From positions 1 through 26,626 of the forward strand of contig CAYMTN010000051.1 in NCBI GenBank assembly GCA_964393335.1: DNA of 26,626 bases. The letters are read 5' to 3'. The notes beneath the pieces are model-generated. The model ran no database searches. It was given only the letters and a program-made list of their open reading frames with translations, and was not told where the DNA came from. Each line of letters begins with the position of its first letter. The stretch's first letter is position 1. Source of the DNA: CAYMTN01 sp964393335 (GTDB lineage: Bacteria; Chloroflexota; Anaerolineae; Aggregatilineales; Aggregatilineaceae). Shown piece by piece: positions 16,366 through 24,432 of the stretch. The translations under genes were made by a program, and so were the position numbers.

Positions 16366-16948
16366 CCACGAAATATCCTGTATGGTTCAAAAACTGATCT
16401 TTGGGGGAAATACGCGTTAACCAGCCTCCCGATAGTAGTCGCGAATGATGTCTGCTCCGGCACATTGTTCATCCGTCTGCTCGGAAAAATGTGGCTACCC
16501 GAATACCCACCATCCGCGCCGGTGAACTATCCCAGGGCGGATCGCGTTTGTTGGTCCGTTCGCGCTTAGCGCGCTGGCGGCAGGCATTGGAACAATAACA
16601 TCGGCGACGACCTCCCCAGGAAATGGATCAGGCAATATCCCATCGCACACTACACAGCGCCGCTCGCGGCAGTTACGTGAACAAAAAGGCGAGGAGACCT
16701 TAACGGGCCTGGCTTTTTTGCTGCCCACTGACCACCATTTTCGCCCAGATACCATTGAGGCCCTGACCTGACCGCGCAGCCAGCGCGGGTTCGATAACCC
16801 TGAACCCGCGTTGTGTGGATTGGTTGGCTTTTCCGTCCGAAGTACGGAAAAAACGTGCTCAGATGTGTTAAGTCGCTCCCACAACGGTTCCGGCCATCTA
16901 GCATTGGATATGGCCAGGACAGGCACTTTTAGGAGCAGCGCCGTCTGC
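16366..16948. other. Stretch without an intact gene, including a decayed zinc-finger gene
   Basis: No intact protein-like frame and no terminator with a T-run is seen after the GH3 gene. The part at about 16500-16700 holds a broken zinc-finger-type frame on the minus strand, listed separately. A minus-strand open frame covering 16495-17370 mostly runs antisense to the TIR region and is not believed to be a gene. Confidence 0.4.
16505..16700 (-). pseudogene. Decayed small zinc-finger protein (CxxC ... CRQRAxRER type)
   Basis: Two minus-strand frames together give the pattern of a short zinc-finger protein. One frame reads CSRNCRERRCVVCDGILPDP. After a shift, another reads GGRRRCYCSNACRQRAKRER followed by TNKRD. 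The order (two Cys pairs around a glycine/proline loop, then CRQRAKRER) matches the small zinc-finger domains often found at the end of transposase-linked or CGNR-like proteins. At least one frameshift separates the halves near 16620. I cannot name a family precisely, so the call is tentative. Confidence 0.4.
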
Positions 16949-16976
16949 TTGGAACTGGTATGTAGTACACTAGAAT
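16949..16976 (+). promoter_or_regulatory. Promoter before the TIR / propeller genes
   Basis: TTGGAA (16949-16954), a 16-bp spacer and TAGAAT (16971-16976) form a plausible sigma-70 promoter, 22 bases before the TIR-gene ATG at 16999. The TIR frame overlaps the next gene, so this promoter may drive the propeller cluster. Confidence 0.5.
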
Positions 16977-16998
16977 AAACAGCTTGTTGGAAGCACCG

Positions 16999-17354
16999 AT
17001 GTTTTTTTACAGTCATTTGCGGCGCGAGCTGACGTTTGTCGACAGCCTTAGTTGCGAGCTGCAGCGGCGCGGACAGTCCTTTTGGCTGGACTACCAACAG
17101 CTCACGCCCGGCGAAGAGTGGAGCGCGCAATTCAGGCAGCCATTCGTGCATCATCATTCCTGCTAGTCGTCGTGCCCAGGGTGGCGCTGGCCCGGTCCTT
17201 TGGGCGCGAACAGTGGGAACTGGCGCTGACCGAGGACAAACCCATCGTTCTGCTGACCTTCGAGACAATGGAATTACCACCGGACCTGTTGGCAGCGCTC
17301 GTAGGAGATGCTGGGCAAAGGAGGATGACATGTTCAAACGGGCGGGACTCGTGA
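16999..17354 (+). pseudogene. TIR-domain protein, single-base frameshift
   Basis: The first frame (from ATG 16999) reads FFYSHLRRELTFVDSL, then RRGQSFWLDYQQLTPGEEWS. This is the first half of a Toll/interleukin-1 receptor domain with the usual PG box-2 turn. At about 17128-17131 the expected continuation switches to another frame: IQAAIRASSFLLVVVP, then FGREQWELALTEDKPIVLL and MELPPDLLAAL. Adding one base to CAATTCAG (CAAATTCAG) would restore a continuous domain of about 118 residues. The position of the catalytic glutamate of NAD-cleaving TIRs (E before hydrophobic-x-x-A-L) appears to be Gln here (REQWELAL). No slippery heptamer is present, so a real lesion or a sequencing error is likelier than programmed shifting. 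It overlaps the following propeller gene by 25 bases. Confidence 0.75.
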
Positions 17355-19402
17355 TTTTTGTCGTGTTCACTGTCCTGATCCGAACTATCCCCGTCGCTGC
17401 GCAGGATGGCGCAAAACATCAGGTGATCACGCCCGCCAATGCCGCCCAGATTATTCGTCTGGAGATCCTGGGGCGCGGGGCGCTTCAAACGCTCACCTGG
17501 TCGCCGGACGGCAGGGCGCTGGCAGTCGCCAGTACGGCAGGCATTTGGATATACGACGCCACCAATTTTGACGCCACTCCACGCCTCCTGAAAATCCGTT
17601 CTGTCCCACATAGCATCGCCTACAACCCGGGTGGGACGCTATTGGCAACCGGCGGACGTCTTTCAAAAGTGCAGGTGTGGCGGGTCAGTGACTTGCTCGA
17701 TACAACTATGATCCGTGTTGCCCCTGTTTTTGAGTTGGACTGCCATCCGAGCGATTGGTGGCGGGAAGTGACCGGCCTGGTATTCAGCCCGGATGGTACA
17801 ACGCTGGCCTGCGCAACCGATGGCGTGATGCTGTGGGATATGGCAACCGGCGAAAACCTGGCTGCATTCACCGGCGATCCGGGCTTCCATGGTGATACCA
17901 GCGTCGCATTCAGCCCGGATGGAGGCGTGGTGGCGACCACCGGCACATCAGGTCGCACGCAGGACACCGTCGACAAGCCGGGAACGGTGCGCCTCTGGGA
18001 TGCCCAGACGTATGAATTGCTCGCTACCTGGCCGCTGGGATCAAACCACGGGGGGAGTGTGGCTTATGGCCCCGATGGAACCCTGCTGGCAGTTGGGACT
18101 ACCGGAGGCGTGATGTATGTGTGGGATGTCGAGAGGGGCACGGAACTGTACAGACTGGAGCACCGTGGCGGCACGCGCTATTTGACCTTCAGCCCGGATG
18201 GATCGGTGCTCGCGTCGGCTGATGAGGACATCCGCCGGTGGGACATGGCGACTGGCGACCGTCTGCCCGACCTGGAACGCCCCTCCGGGGATGAGTTTAG
18301 CTCATGTTTTGGTGAGGATCGCGGTCAGGACTGGCAGCCCTGCCCATACACGGGCGGGACGTTGGGCGTGGCCTACAGCCCGGACGGGTCACGGTTGGCT
18401 GCCGGGGACGGAATCGGGCAGGTCCATGTTTGGGATGCGGTTACGGGCGAACTTCTGACCGCCTTGAAAGGTTACCGTTTCGGTGGTGCCGAGTGCGGTG
18501 GGGCATCGTGTGATATTGTCACGATTACGGGCATCACGTTGAGTCCGGATGGGACCACCGTCGCCGCCGGAACCGGTGGCTACATCACAGAGGGGGGTTG
18601 GGTGGAACTATGGGATATCGAAACAGGGGCCATTCGGGGCTACCTGGAAGGCTCTGGCTCCATGAGTGATGTGGCCTTTAGCCCGGATGGAACACTACTC
18701 GCCACGGCAAGCGCCGGTTCCGGATTTCGGCTGTGGGATGTCGCAGCCGGAGAAGTTCTTTACACGCTAACCGAGGACTATGAAAATGTGGAAAGCATCG
18801 CCTTCAGCTCGGACGGACGCCTGCTGGCCGCCGGTTGGTGGGACGGCACCGTCCATTTGTGGGATACGACGACAGGCGAAAAACTGGCGATACTGGAGGG
18901 TCATATCGACTATGTGAGCGATGTCGCCTTCAGTCCCGATGGTTCCCTGCTGGCCGCTGGCGGCATGGATACCACGATCCGGCTGTGGGATGTGACGACC
19001 AGCGAAACGCTGGCGGTGCTCGAAGGACACGCCGGATGGGTTCGAGCCGTTGCCTTCAGCCCGGATGGCCGGCTGTTAGCGTCCGGTGGTGGTGAAGACC
19101 GCGCGAACGTGCGGCTGTGGGGTATCTCCAGGGAAGGCGGTGTGATCACCGGCACTGAACTGGCAACCTTTGAAATGAACGCCTATGCGGTGACGAACGT
19201 TGCGTTCAGCCCGGATGGAAGCCTGCTAGTGATCGGGCTCAGCGATGGCACACTGCACGTACGGGATACGGCCACTCATGAACTGCTGGTCGCGCTTGAG
19301 GGGCATACCAGCCTGTCGGATGTCATGTTCAGCTCGGACGGAACACTGATAGCCTCCAGCGGCGGGGGGACTATCCGGTTATGGGGGGTCAGGATGGGAT
19401 AG
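17330..19402 (+). CDS. Secreted WD40 beta-propeller protein, 14 repeat units
   Basis: A 690-residue protein with a signal peptide (MFKRAGLVIFVVFTVLIRTI then PVAAQDGA). I count 14 WD40 units marked by SPDG-type turns (LTWSPDGRALAV through VMFSSDGTLIAS), most followed by a LWD or VWD strand end. Fourteen is two seven-bladed propellers. The early motif ITPANAAQIIRLEILGRGALQT is typical of secreted WD40 proteins of Anaerolineae. No catalytic domain or C-terminal anchor is visible. AAAGGAGG lies 5 bases before the ATG at 17330; a longer in-frame reading upstream is the TIR gene in another frame and is rejected. It may bind proteins or glycans outside the membrane. Partner and function are unknown. 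Confidence 0.9.
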   Translation: MFKRAGLVIFVVFTVLIRTIPVAAQDGAKHQVITPANAAQIIRLEILGRGALQTLTWSPDGRALAVASTAGIWIYDATNFDATPRLLKIRSVPHSIAYNPGGTLLATGGRLSKVQVWRVSDLLDTTMIRVAPVFELDCHPSDWWREVTGLVFSPDGTTLACATDGVMLWDMATGENLAAFTGDPGFHGDTSVAFSPDGGVVATTGTSGRTQDTVDKPGTVRLWDAQTYELLATWPLGSNHGGSVAYGPDGTLLAVGTTGGVMYVWDVERGTELYRLEHRGGTRYLTFSPDGSVLASADEDIRRWDMATGDRLPDLERPSGDEFSSCFGEDRGQDWQPCPYTGGTLGVAYSPDGSRLAAGDGIGQVHVWDAVTGELLTALKGYRFGGAECGGASCDIVTITGITLSPDGTTVAAGTGGYITEGGWVELWDIETGAIRGYLEGSGSMSDVAFSPDGTLLATASAGSGFRLWDVAAGEVLYTLTEDYENVESIAFSSDGRLLAAGWWDGTVHLWDTTTGEKLAILEGHIDYVSDVAFSPDGSLLAAGGMDTTIRLWDVTTSETLAVLEGHAGWVRAVAFSPDGRLLASGGGEDRANVRLWGISREGGVITGTELATFEMNAYAVTNVAFSPDGSLLVIGLSDGTLHVRDTATHELLVALEGHTSLSDVMFSSDGTLIASSGGGTIRLWGVRMG

Positions 19403-19453
19403 GGAACACATTCCTAGAAGCGCCCGACAAGTCACCGAGCAAGGAGTCCGATA

Positions 19454-20941
19454 ATGTGTAGCCGATGGATTGTCACAACACTATTCATACTCGTAATCGT
19501 CCCCGCTTTGTTACCCACATCCTATCAAGCCAGAGCGGACGGCATGTGGTCAGCATGGCTGTCTGATCTGAAGCCGGTCGGGCCTGATGACATGCTGCGG
19601 CTGTCCGTGACGGCTGTTGAGCGCAGACAAAACGAGACCTCAAACGCGCTCGTGCTTGTGCATGGTCCATCGACTTGGACCACGCATCCTGACTGCGTGT
19701 CTGTGAATCCTGATGGAACAGGTTTCCAGATTCTCGCTACCTCGGTTGACCCACATGATCCCTACGCTGGATACAACCCGATATGCAATTACATGTTCAT
19801 TGCCGCCCTGTCACCCGATGGTAGCAGGTGGCTGGGGGTATTCTGGTATCCGGTTGATGGCAATCCTGACAAGGCGTATGACACGGTTCTTGAAGTTCGA
19901 GACAAGGATGGGAAGAACCCTATTGCGCTGGTTTCAGACGTTCTTGACCAATTGGGCGCCCCGTCATGGCATTGGCAGGCTACGTGGCTGCCGGACAGCC
20001 AGCAGGTGTTGTTCTGGGATCAGGATTACACAGACGAGGATCGCGGCCCGGATTTTTCAGGGTATCTGGATACAGGCCGTGTGCGGCTGCTCGGCACAAC
20101 CCCTGTGACCGACACGCTTCTGGCCGTGTTCAGCGACGGCGTAACACGGCCTGTGATTACGACCACACCGGATGGGCTGCCCGCGTTAGCCATCGCGCCG
20201 GATGGGAACCGGGTACTGTTCCGGTCTGGGAACGCGAACAGCAAGGGGCTGTACAGCATTCACACCGACGGCTCCGGCGTTGACACCCTGGTCGATTCAG
20301 GTCACGTGAGCGGCTGCGTAAGCTGGTCGCCGGACGGCAGCCAGATAGTTTTTGAACACTGGGCGGACTCCTCCCCCACGATCCAGGTCATTCACCCCGA
20401 CGGTTCAGGGCGGATGACTCTGGCCGAAGGAAGCCTGCCCATGTGGTCGCCCGACGGACGCCAGATCGCGTTCGACTGCCCGGGAGAAAACGGAATGTCC
20501 GGCATATGTGTGGTCAGCCCGGATGCCACTCACCTTCAGGTGCTGCCAACCGGATACCTGGGCGAGGTTCACTCGCTGTACTGGTCCCCGGATGGCAGCC
20601 GAATCGCTTTTATTGGCAAGCCAGCCGTTCAGCCAGACGATGACTCGCCATTCGAATCATATGACTTGAACGTTTACGATCTTACCACCGGCCAGACCGT
20701 CAAGCTGCTGAGCCACGAAGCGCCATATGTGACTGGCTGTGGCGGAAATAGCGCGCCCATCCAGTGGTCGCCAGATGGCACGTGGATACTGTATAAAACC
20801 ATCGTACCGATGATGCACTGCGGCGCGATCGAAGGCGGTGATACGCTCTGGTATGTCTGCAATCTGGAAAACTGCCGCGAGCTGGGCGACGTCGCCGGAG
20901 TTGGCGTGATCCGACATGTCAGGTGGATGCCGGTCCGGTGA
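19454..20941 (+). CDS. Secreted TolB-like / PD40 beta-propeller protein
   Basis: A 495-residue protein with a signal peptide (MCSRWIVTTLFILVIVPALL then PTSYQARA). The body has about seven PD40-type units with the motif WSPDG-x-x-IxF: AALSPDGSRWLG, ATWLPDSQQVLF, LAIAPDGNRVLF, VSWSPDGSQIVF, PMWSPDGRQIAF, LYWSPDGSRIAF and IQWSPDGTWILY. This differs from the WD-ended repeats of its neighbours and resembles TolB or DPP-IV-like propellers without a peptidase domain. Several cysteines (DCVSVNP, NPICNYM, SGCVSW, VTGCGG, MMHCGA, CNLENC) could form disulfides outside the cell. AAGGAG precedes the ATG by 8 bases. It lies 51 bases after the first propeller gene and 36 before the next. Function is unknown. 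Confidence 0.88.
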   Translation: MCSRWIVTTLFILVIVPALLPTSYQARADGMWSAWLSDLKPVGPDDMLRLSVTAVERRQNETSNALVLVHGPSTWTTHPDCVSVNPDGTGFQILATSVDPHDPYAGYNPICNYMFIAALSPDGSRWLGVFWYPVDGNPDKAYDTVLEVRDKDGKNPIALVSDVLDQLGAPSWHWQATWLPDSQQVLFWDQDYTDEDRGPDFSGYLDTGRVRLLGTTPVTDTLLAVFSDGVTRPVITTTPDGLPALAIAPDGNRVLFRSGNANSKGLYSIHTDGSGVDTLVDSGHVSGCVSWSPDGSQIVFEHWADSSPTIQVIHPDGSGRMTLAEGSLPMWSPDGRQIAFDCPGENGMSGICVVSPDATHLQVLPTGYLGEVHSLYWSPDGSRIAFIGKPAVQPDDDSPFESYDLNVYDLTTGQTVKLLSHEAPYVTGCGGNSAPIQWSPDGTWILYKTIVPMMHCGAIEGGDTLWYVCNLENCRELGDVAGVGVIRHVRWMPVR

Positions 20942-20977
20942 ACGCTTCGACCCGGACAAGCGTAAGGAAGTTTTCCG

Positions 20978-22960
20978 ATGAGTAAATATCTTGCCTGTCT
21001 TTTCTGGCTGGCCCTGCTCATGCCCATGTTCTCGTTAGCAGGCGCACCAAACACGCGCCCGGCCCAGACGGAGGAATTCGAGCGTATTCAGGTATGGGGT
21101 AAAGGGACGTATCAGGAGGCCGCGCTGAGTCCGGATGCATTTTCCCTGGCGGTAGCAACGGCGCACGGCACCATCGTCATATATGACACGCGATCCTATT
21201 CGGTCGCGCGTGTCTTGGAAAGCGACGCAGTGTCGTTCCAATCAGTCGACTGGTCGCCCGATGGGCGTTACATCGTGGCGGGCGGGCATGAAGCACGCGG
21301 AGGCCGTGCGCTATGGGTCTGGGACGCATCAACTGGCGAGAGCGTGCGTGAGTTGCAGGGTGAAACGCGCGAGATCACGAGTGTCCGCTGGTCTCCCGAT
21401 GGTCAATGGATTGCTGCTGTCTCACCTAGAAATGAGCTTTACCTCTGGAATGCCTCAACCGGAGCATACACAAAAGAACTGCGGCTAATCGAGGAACTCA
21501 TTGACGAATCCATTATGCTCAACCATATCGCTTGGTCACCCGATAGCAGCGCCTTGGCGTTTGCCAGTTATGCGGACGGTGTGGGAGTCGCCCGTATCGC
21601 CAGCGGCGAAGTCATCCACTTTGGTGGCGAAATCCTCCAGCGCGGCTCTTACGAGCGTGTCGCCTGGTCACAGGCTGGCAAACTCGCCGCTGCCAGCAGC
21701 GACGGCGTGCGGATTTGGGAGCCCGATCCAGCGGGTCAGTTCGTCGAAGCTGCCGTTGAATCGGGACCGCTGGCCAGAGACCTGGTGTGGTCGCCCGACG
21801 GAACACACCTGGCGGCGGGACGTGAGGCGATCGGCCTTTGGGAACAGGTTGACGGGTCTCGTTATCGGTTGATCGATAGTTTTTCCGAGATACCGGACCC
21901 AGCCGTTAACGTGTTTTGGGATGCATCCGGCCTGAGAGCCGTTCTCTATGATGGCAGCGTACTGGAGCGGCAGGGCGATAGCTGGCACCAGGTGGGTGTC
22001 CTAGTCAATCATTTTGGGGCGGTGCGGGCGCTGGAATGGTCCCCGGATGGGACGATTCTGGCGTCGGTCAGCGAGGATCGACATGTACGGCTGTGGTCGT
22101 TGGCCAGCGACTTACCGCACCTGATCATCCCCGGCACTCGGCAAGTAGCGTGGTCGCCCGGCGGGCAATTGCTCGCCACTCTTCCCGGTGCTGGCTCGAT
22201 CTCCATCTGGCAGATTACCCGCGATGGGGAGCAGGTTTCCGGCGAACAGGTGCTGTCGTTTGGCGGATCACCGAGCGCCTCCAGTGTGGTGGTGTGGTCA
22301 CCGGATGGCACGCAGCTTGCTGCCGGGAACTATTTGGAGGTCGATGAAGTTGTCGTGTGGAACATCATACAGGACGTTAACACATGGCTCGCAGAAGACG
22401 CGCTGCACCTGGCATTCCCCGGCGGCGATGATGCCGGGGTGACGTTTGATCTCGCGTGGTCTGCAGACGGGGATTACCTCGCCGCCAGTATTGTCCACGT
22501 TGGGACGCCGGGGCACCGTATCCATTTTTGGGACGCCAGAACCGGAACTCAACTGGAAGACCTGCCACACGAAGCGACGAGGATCAGCCTGGCGTGGTCA
22601 CCTGGCGGAGCTTATCTGGCGACCGGTGGCCTGTCAGACCGTGAAGTCGTGGTATTCGACTTCGCGACCGGCACGAGCGTAGAGTTCGTCGAAACGGAAG
22701 AACCCCATGTGGCTGGTGTGAGGGACCTGTGCTGGTCACCAGACGGGCGCTTCCTGGCTGGGGCGGTCAAGCGGTACGATCCGGGGTACTATGTCAACTA
22801 TGGTGTGGCCATTTGGAAGCCAGTGATCGGCGGTGCGCCGCTGCACACCATGCAAATCCAGGAGACCGAAACCTTGAGCGTCGCCTGGCATGGGGACCGT
22901 CTGGCCGTGGGCAGCGATGACGGCACTCTCACCGTGTGGCGGGTGGCTGGCGCGTTTTGA
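20978..22960 (+). CDS. Secreted WD40 beta-propeller protein, 14 repeat units (WSPDG type)
   Basis: A 660-residue protein with a signal peptide (MSKYLACLFWLALLMPMFSL then AGAP). It carries 14 WD40-like units with a tryptophan-led signature (VDWSPDGRYIVA, VRWSPDGQWIAA ... LCWSPDGRFLAG, VAWHGDRLAV), again enough for two seven-bladed propellers. The units are more diverged from one another than in the protein encoded at 17330, so the two are probably old paralogues rather than recent copies. There is no extra domain. AAGGAAG lies about 9 bases before the ATG. It is the last of the three closely spaced propeller genes. Likely extracytoplasmic binding or scaffold role; ligand unknown. Confidence 0.9.
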   Translation: MSKYLACLFWLALLMPMFSLAGAPNTRPAQTEEFERIQVWGKGTYQEAALSPDAFSLAVATAHGTIVIYDTRSYSVARVLESDAVSFQSVDWSPDGRYIVAGGHEARGGRALWVWDASTGESVRELQGETREITSVRWSPDGQWIAAVSPRNELYLWNASTGAYTKELRLIEELIDESIMLNHIAWSPDSSALAFASYADGVGVARIASGEVIHFGGEILQRGSYERVAWSQAGKLAAASSDGVRIWEPDPAGQFVEAAVESGPLARDLVWSPDGTHLAAGREAIGLWEQVDGSRYRLIDSFSEIPDPAVNVFWDASGLRAVLYDGSVLERQGDSWHQVGVLVNHFGAVRALEWSPDGTILASVSEDRHVRLWSLASDLPHLIIPGTRQVAWSPGGQLLATLPGAGSISIWQITRDGEQVSGEQVLSFGGSPSASSVVVWSPDGTQLAAGNYLEVDEVVVWNIIQDVNTWLAEDALHLAFPGGDDAGVTFDLAWSADGDYLAASIVHVGTPGHRIHFWDARTGTQLEDLPHEATRISLAWSPGGAYLATGGLSDREVVVFDFATGTSVEFVETEEPHVAGVRDLCWSPDGRFLAGAVKRYDPGYYVNYGVAIWKPVIGGAPLHTMQIQETETLSVAWHGDRLAVGSDDGTLTVWRVAGAF

Positions 22961-23398
22961 TGGCGTGACGAAAACGGGCAGACATTGGGCACAAATACAA
23001 CTTTATCCGGGCGGTACGTGTAAACGGCGACTCCGTTTTCATACCGCGCGATGGCTTCAGGCGAAATACGTGGTTTGCCCGTCGACTTGCGTCGCCAATA
23101 CAACCGGAATCCCTCACGATGCCATTTCTTCAGCGTATCCGGCTTCGCTACAAACAGGGCATCTTTCTACCCGCGCACCACAAACTACCCCCCCACAGGA
23201 CATTGTCGGGATCAGTCATGAGGGCTCTTTATGGAAAGAAGGGACAGCGAGAATACGTGTACAATATGGCCATAGTCGTTCTGTAGGTCGGATAAGGCCA
23301 GGCCAAATCCGCTGTGGGGAAAGTCAGACGGGAAATCTATGGACTATCACAGATAGAAACAGGCCCGTCCTCATTTTGGGACAGAGAAAGCATAAACC
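22961..23398. other. Gap holding a transposase scrap, otherwise no gene seen
   Basis: These 438 bases separate the last propeller gene from the E1 alpha gene. The part at 23038-23166 is a transposase fragment on the minus strand. The rest contains no protein-like frame. A TACAAT hexamer at 23260-23265 could be a -10 box for the E1 genes, but no -35 fits. The E1 alpha ribosome binding site is weak (GAGAAAG, about 8 bases before its ATG). Confidence 0.4.
23038..23166 (-). pseudogene. IS3-like transposase, N-terminal HTH-end fragment
   Basis: The minus strand encodes ALFVAKPDTLKKWHREGFRL followed by YWRRKSTGKPRISPEAIA. This is the region after the first helix-turn-helix of integrase-core transposases (pattern PETLLRWHRxLFRxYWRRKS...GRPxISxE). 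An in-frame stop lies just upstream and similarity ends near 23038. Only about 43 codons remain. It covers the opposite end of the protein from the fragment at 5774-6202 and may come from the same element family. Confidence 0.65.
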
Positions 23399-24430
23399 AT
23401 GACACTAGATTTATGGCAATTATACCGCGAGATGCTCCGAAGCAGGCACCTTGAGGAGGCCGTCAGTCGCCTGTGGTCGCAGGGCTTGATCTCAGGCGAA
23501 ATGCATCTTGGCATCGGCGAGGAGGCTATCGCTGCCGGAACAGTCGGCCAACTCGAAGAAGGTGACGCCCTGGCACTCGACCATCGCGGCACACCACCGC
23601 TCGTTGTGCGCGGTATCGGGTTGGTGTCACTCTTACGTGAGTTCTTGGGCTGCGACGATGGGCTCTGCCATGGCTTTGGTGGTCACATGCACCTCTTCGC
23701 ACCAGAGTACCTGGCTGTTTCATCTGGCATTGTCGGTGCCGCCGCCCCTGCTGCCGTAGGACTTGCCTTATCAGCTCAGCTTTTGCGACCCGGCAGGATC
23801 GCCATCGCCTATTTCGGTGAGGGAGCCATGAATCAGGGCATGGTCATGGAGGCGCTGAACTTGGCTGTTGTCTGGCATGTGCCCGTGGTGTTTGTCTGTA
23901 AGGATAATAACTGGTCGATCACCACCTGCTCCAGTGACATAACCAGCGGAAACCTGCTTGAGCGTGCACGCAGCGTCGGGATGCCAGTCCTGGACATTGA
24001 CGGCAGCGATGTCGAAGCGGTCTGGCAGGCTGCCCATGAGGCCATCACGCGCGGTCGAGAGGGCGGCGGGCCCACTTTCCTGCTGGCGCATTGTGACCAT
24101 CTCGAAGGTCACTTCCTGGGTGATCCACTCCTGCGCCTGGCTCGCCATCCTGTGCTTGGTTTCAAGCCGTACTTCCGCCCACTCATGCGTGCCGTTCTTG
24201 CGCGACGAGGGGCACCATTTCGGCAGCGCATCGCCGCTCTACTGGGGATACTCAACCTGCTGCGCACCATGCGCCACGACCATCTCAGCGCCACCAAAGA
24301 CCCGCTGGAACACACGCGCAGCAAATTGTCTGGCGATCTGGAGCACCTGGAGCGCATCGAACGTGATGTAACACACGAGGTTGAAGCTGCGGTGCGTGAC
24401 GCCCTTGAAGACGTTGTGGAAAGGACCTGA
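23399..24430 (+). CDS. Thiamine-diphosphate-dependent 2-oxoacid dehydrogenase E1 component, alpha subunit
   Basis: A 343-residue alpha chain of a pyruvate- or acetoin-type dehydrogenase E1, which decarboxylates a 2-oxoacid (or cleaves acetoin) on thiamine diphosphate. Marks are HLGIGEEAIAAGTV, the loop DHRGTPPLVVRG, FGGHMHLF, and the cofactor motif GEGAMNQG (Gly140-Glu141-Gly142) reaching Asn170-Asn171 in KDNNWSITT. Between Asp242 (GDP) and Asp301 (DPLE) there are about 57 residues where canonical chains have about 17, so some 40 basic/hydrophobic residues (KPYFRPLMRAVLARRG, LLGILNLLRTMRH) are inserted. The stop lies 2 bases before the beta-subunit start. No E2 or E3 gene is present nearby, so the partner subunits must be elsewhere or the pair works in a non-standard way. 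Confidence 0.9.
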   Translation: MTLDLWQLYREMLRSRHLEEAVSRLWSQGLISGEMHLGIGEEAIAAGTVGQLEEGDALALDHRGTPPLVVRGIGLVSLLREFLGCDDGLCHGFGGHMHLFAPEYLAVSSGIVGAAAPAAVGLALSAQLLRPGRIAIAYFGEGAMNQGMVMEALNLAVVWHVPVVFVCKDNNWSITTCSSDITSGNLLERARSVGMPVLDIDGSDVEAVWQAAHEAITRGREGGGPTFLLAHCDHLEGHFLGDPLLRLARHPVLGFKPYFRPLMRAVLARRGAPFRQRIAALLGILNLLRTMRHDHLSATKDPLEHTRSKLSGDLEHLERIERDVTHEVEAAVRDALEDVVERT

Positions 24431-24432
24431 TC

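Noticed and set aside
17120..17140. Programmed ribosomal frameshift in the TIR gene
   Set aside because: There is no X XXY YYZ slippery site at the switch point, and no obvious downstream structure; a mutation or sequencing error is simpler.
16495..17370. 291-codon open frame on the minus strand
   Set aside because: It runs antisense through the TIR gene and through a zinc-finger-like stretch in only part of its length. No consistent domain or ribosome binding site supports it as one protein.
17330..22960. Regularly spaced similar DNA segments that might suggest a CRISPR array or tandem repeats
   Set aside because: The periodicity of roughly 120-150 bases reflects coding for WD40 units (SPDG motifs), with diverged codons and no constant repeat or spacer.
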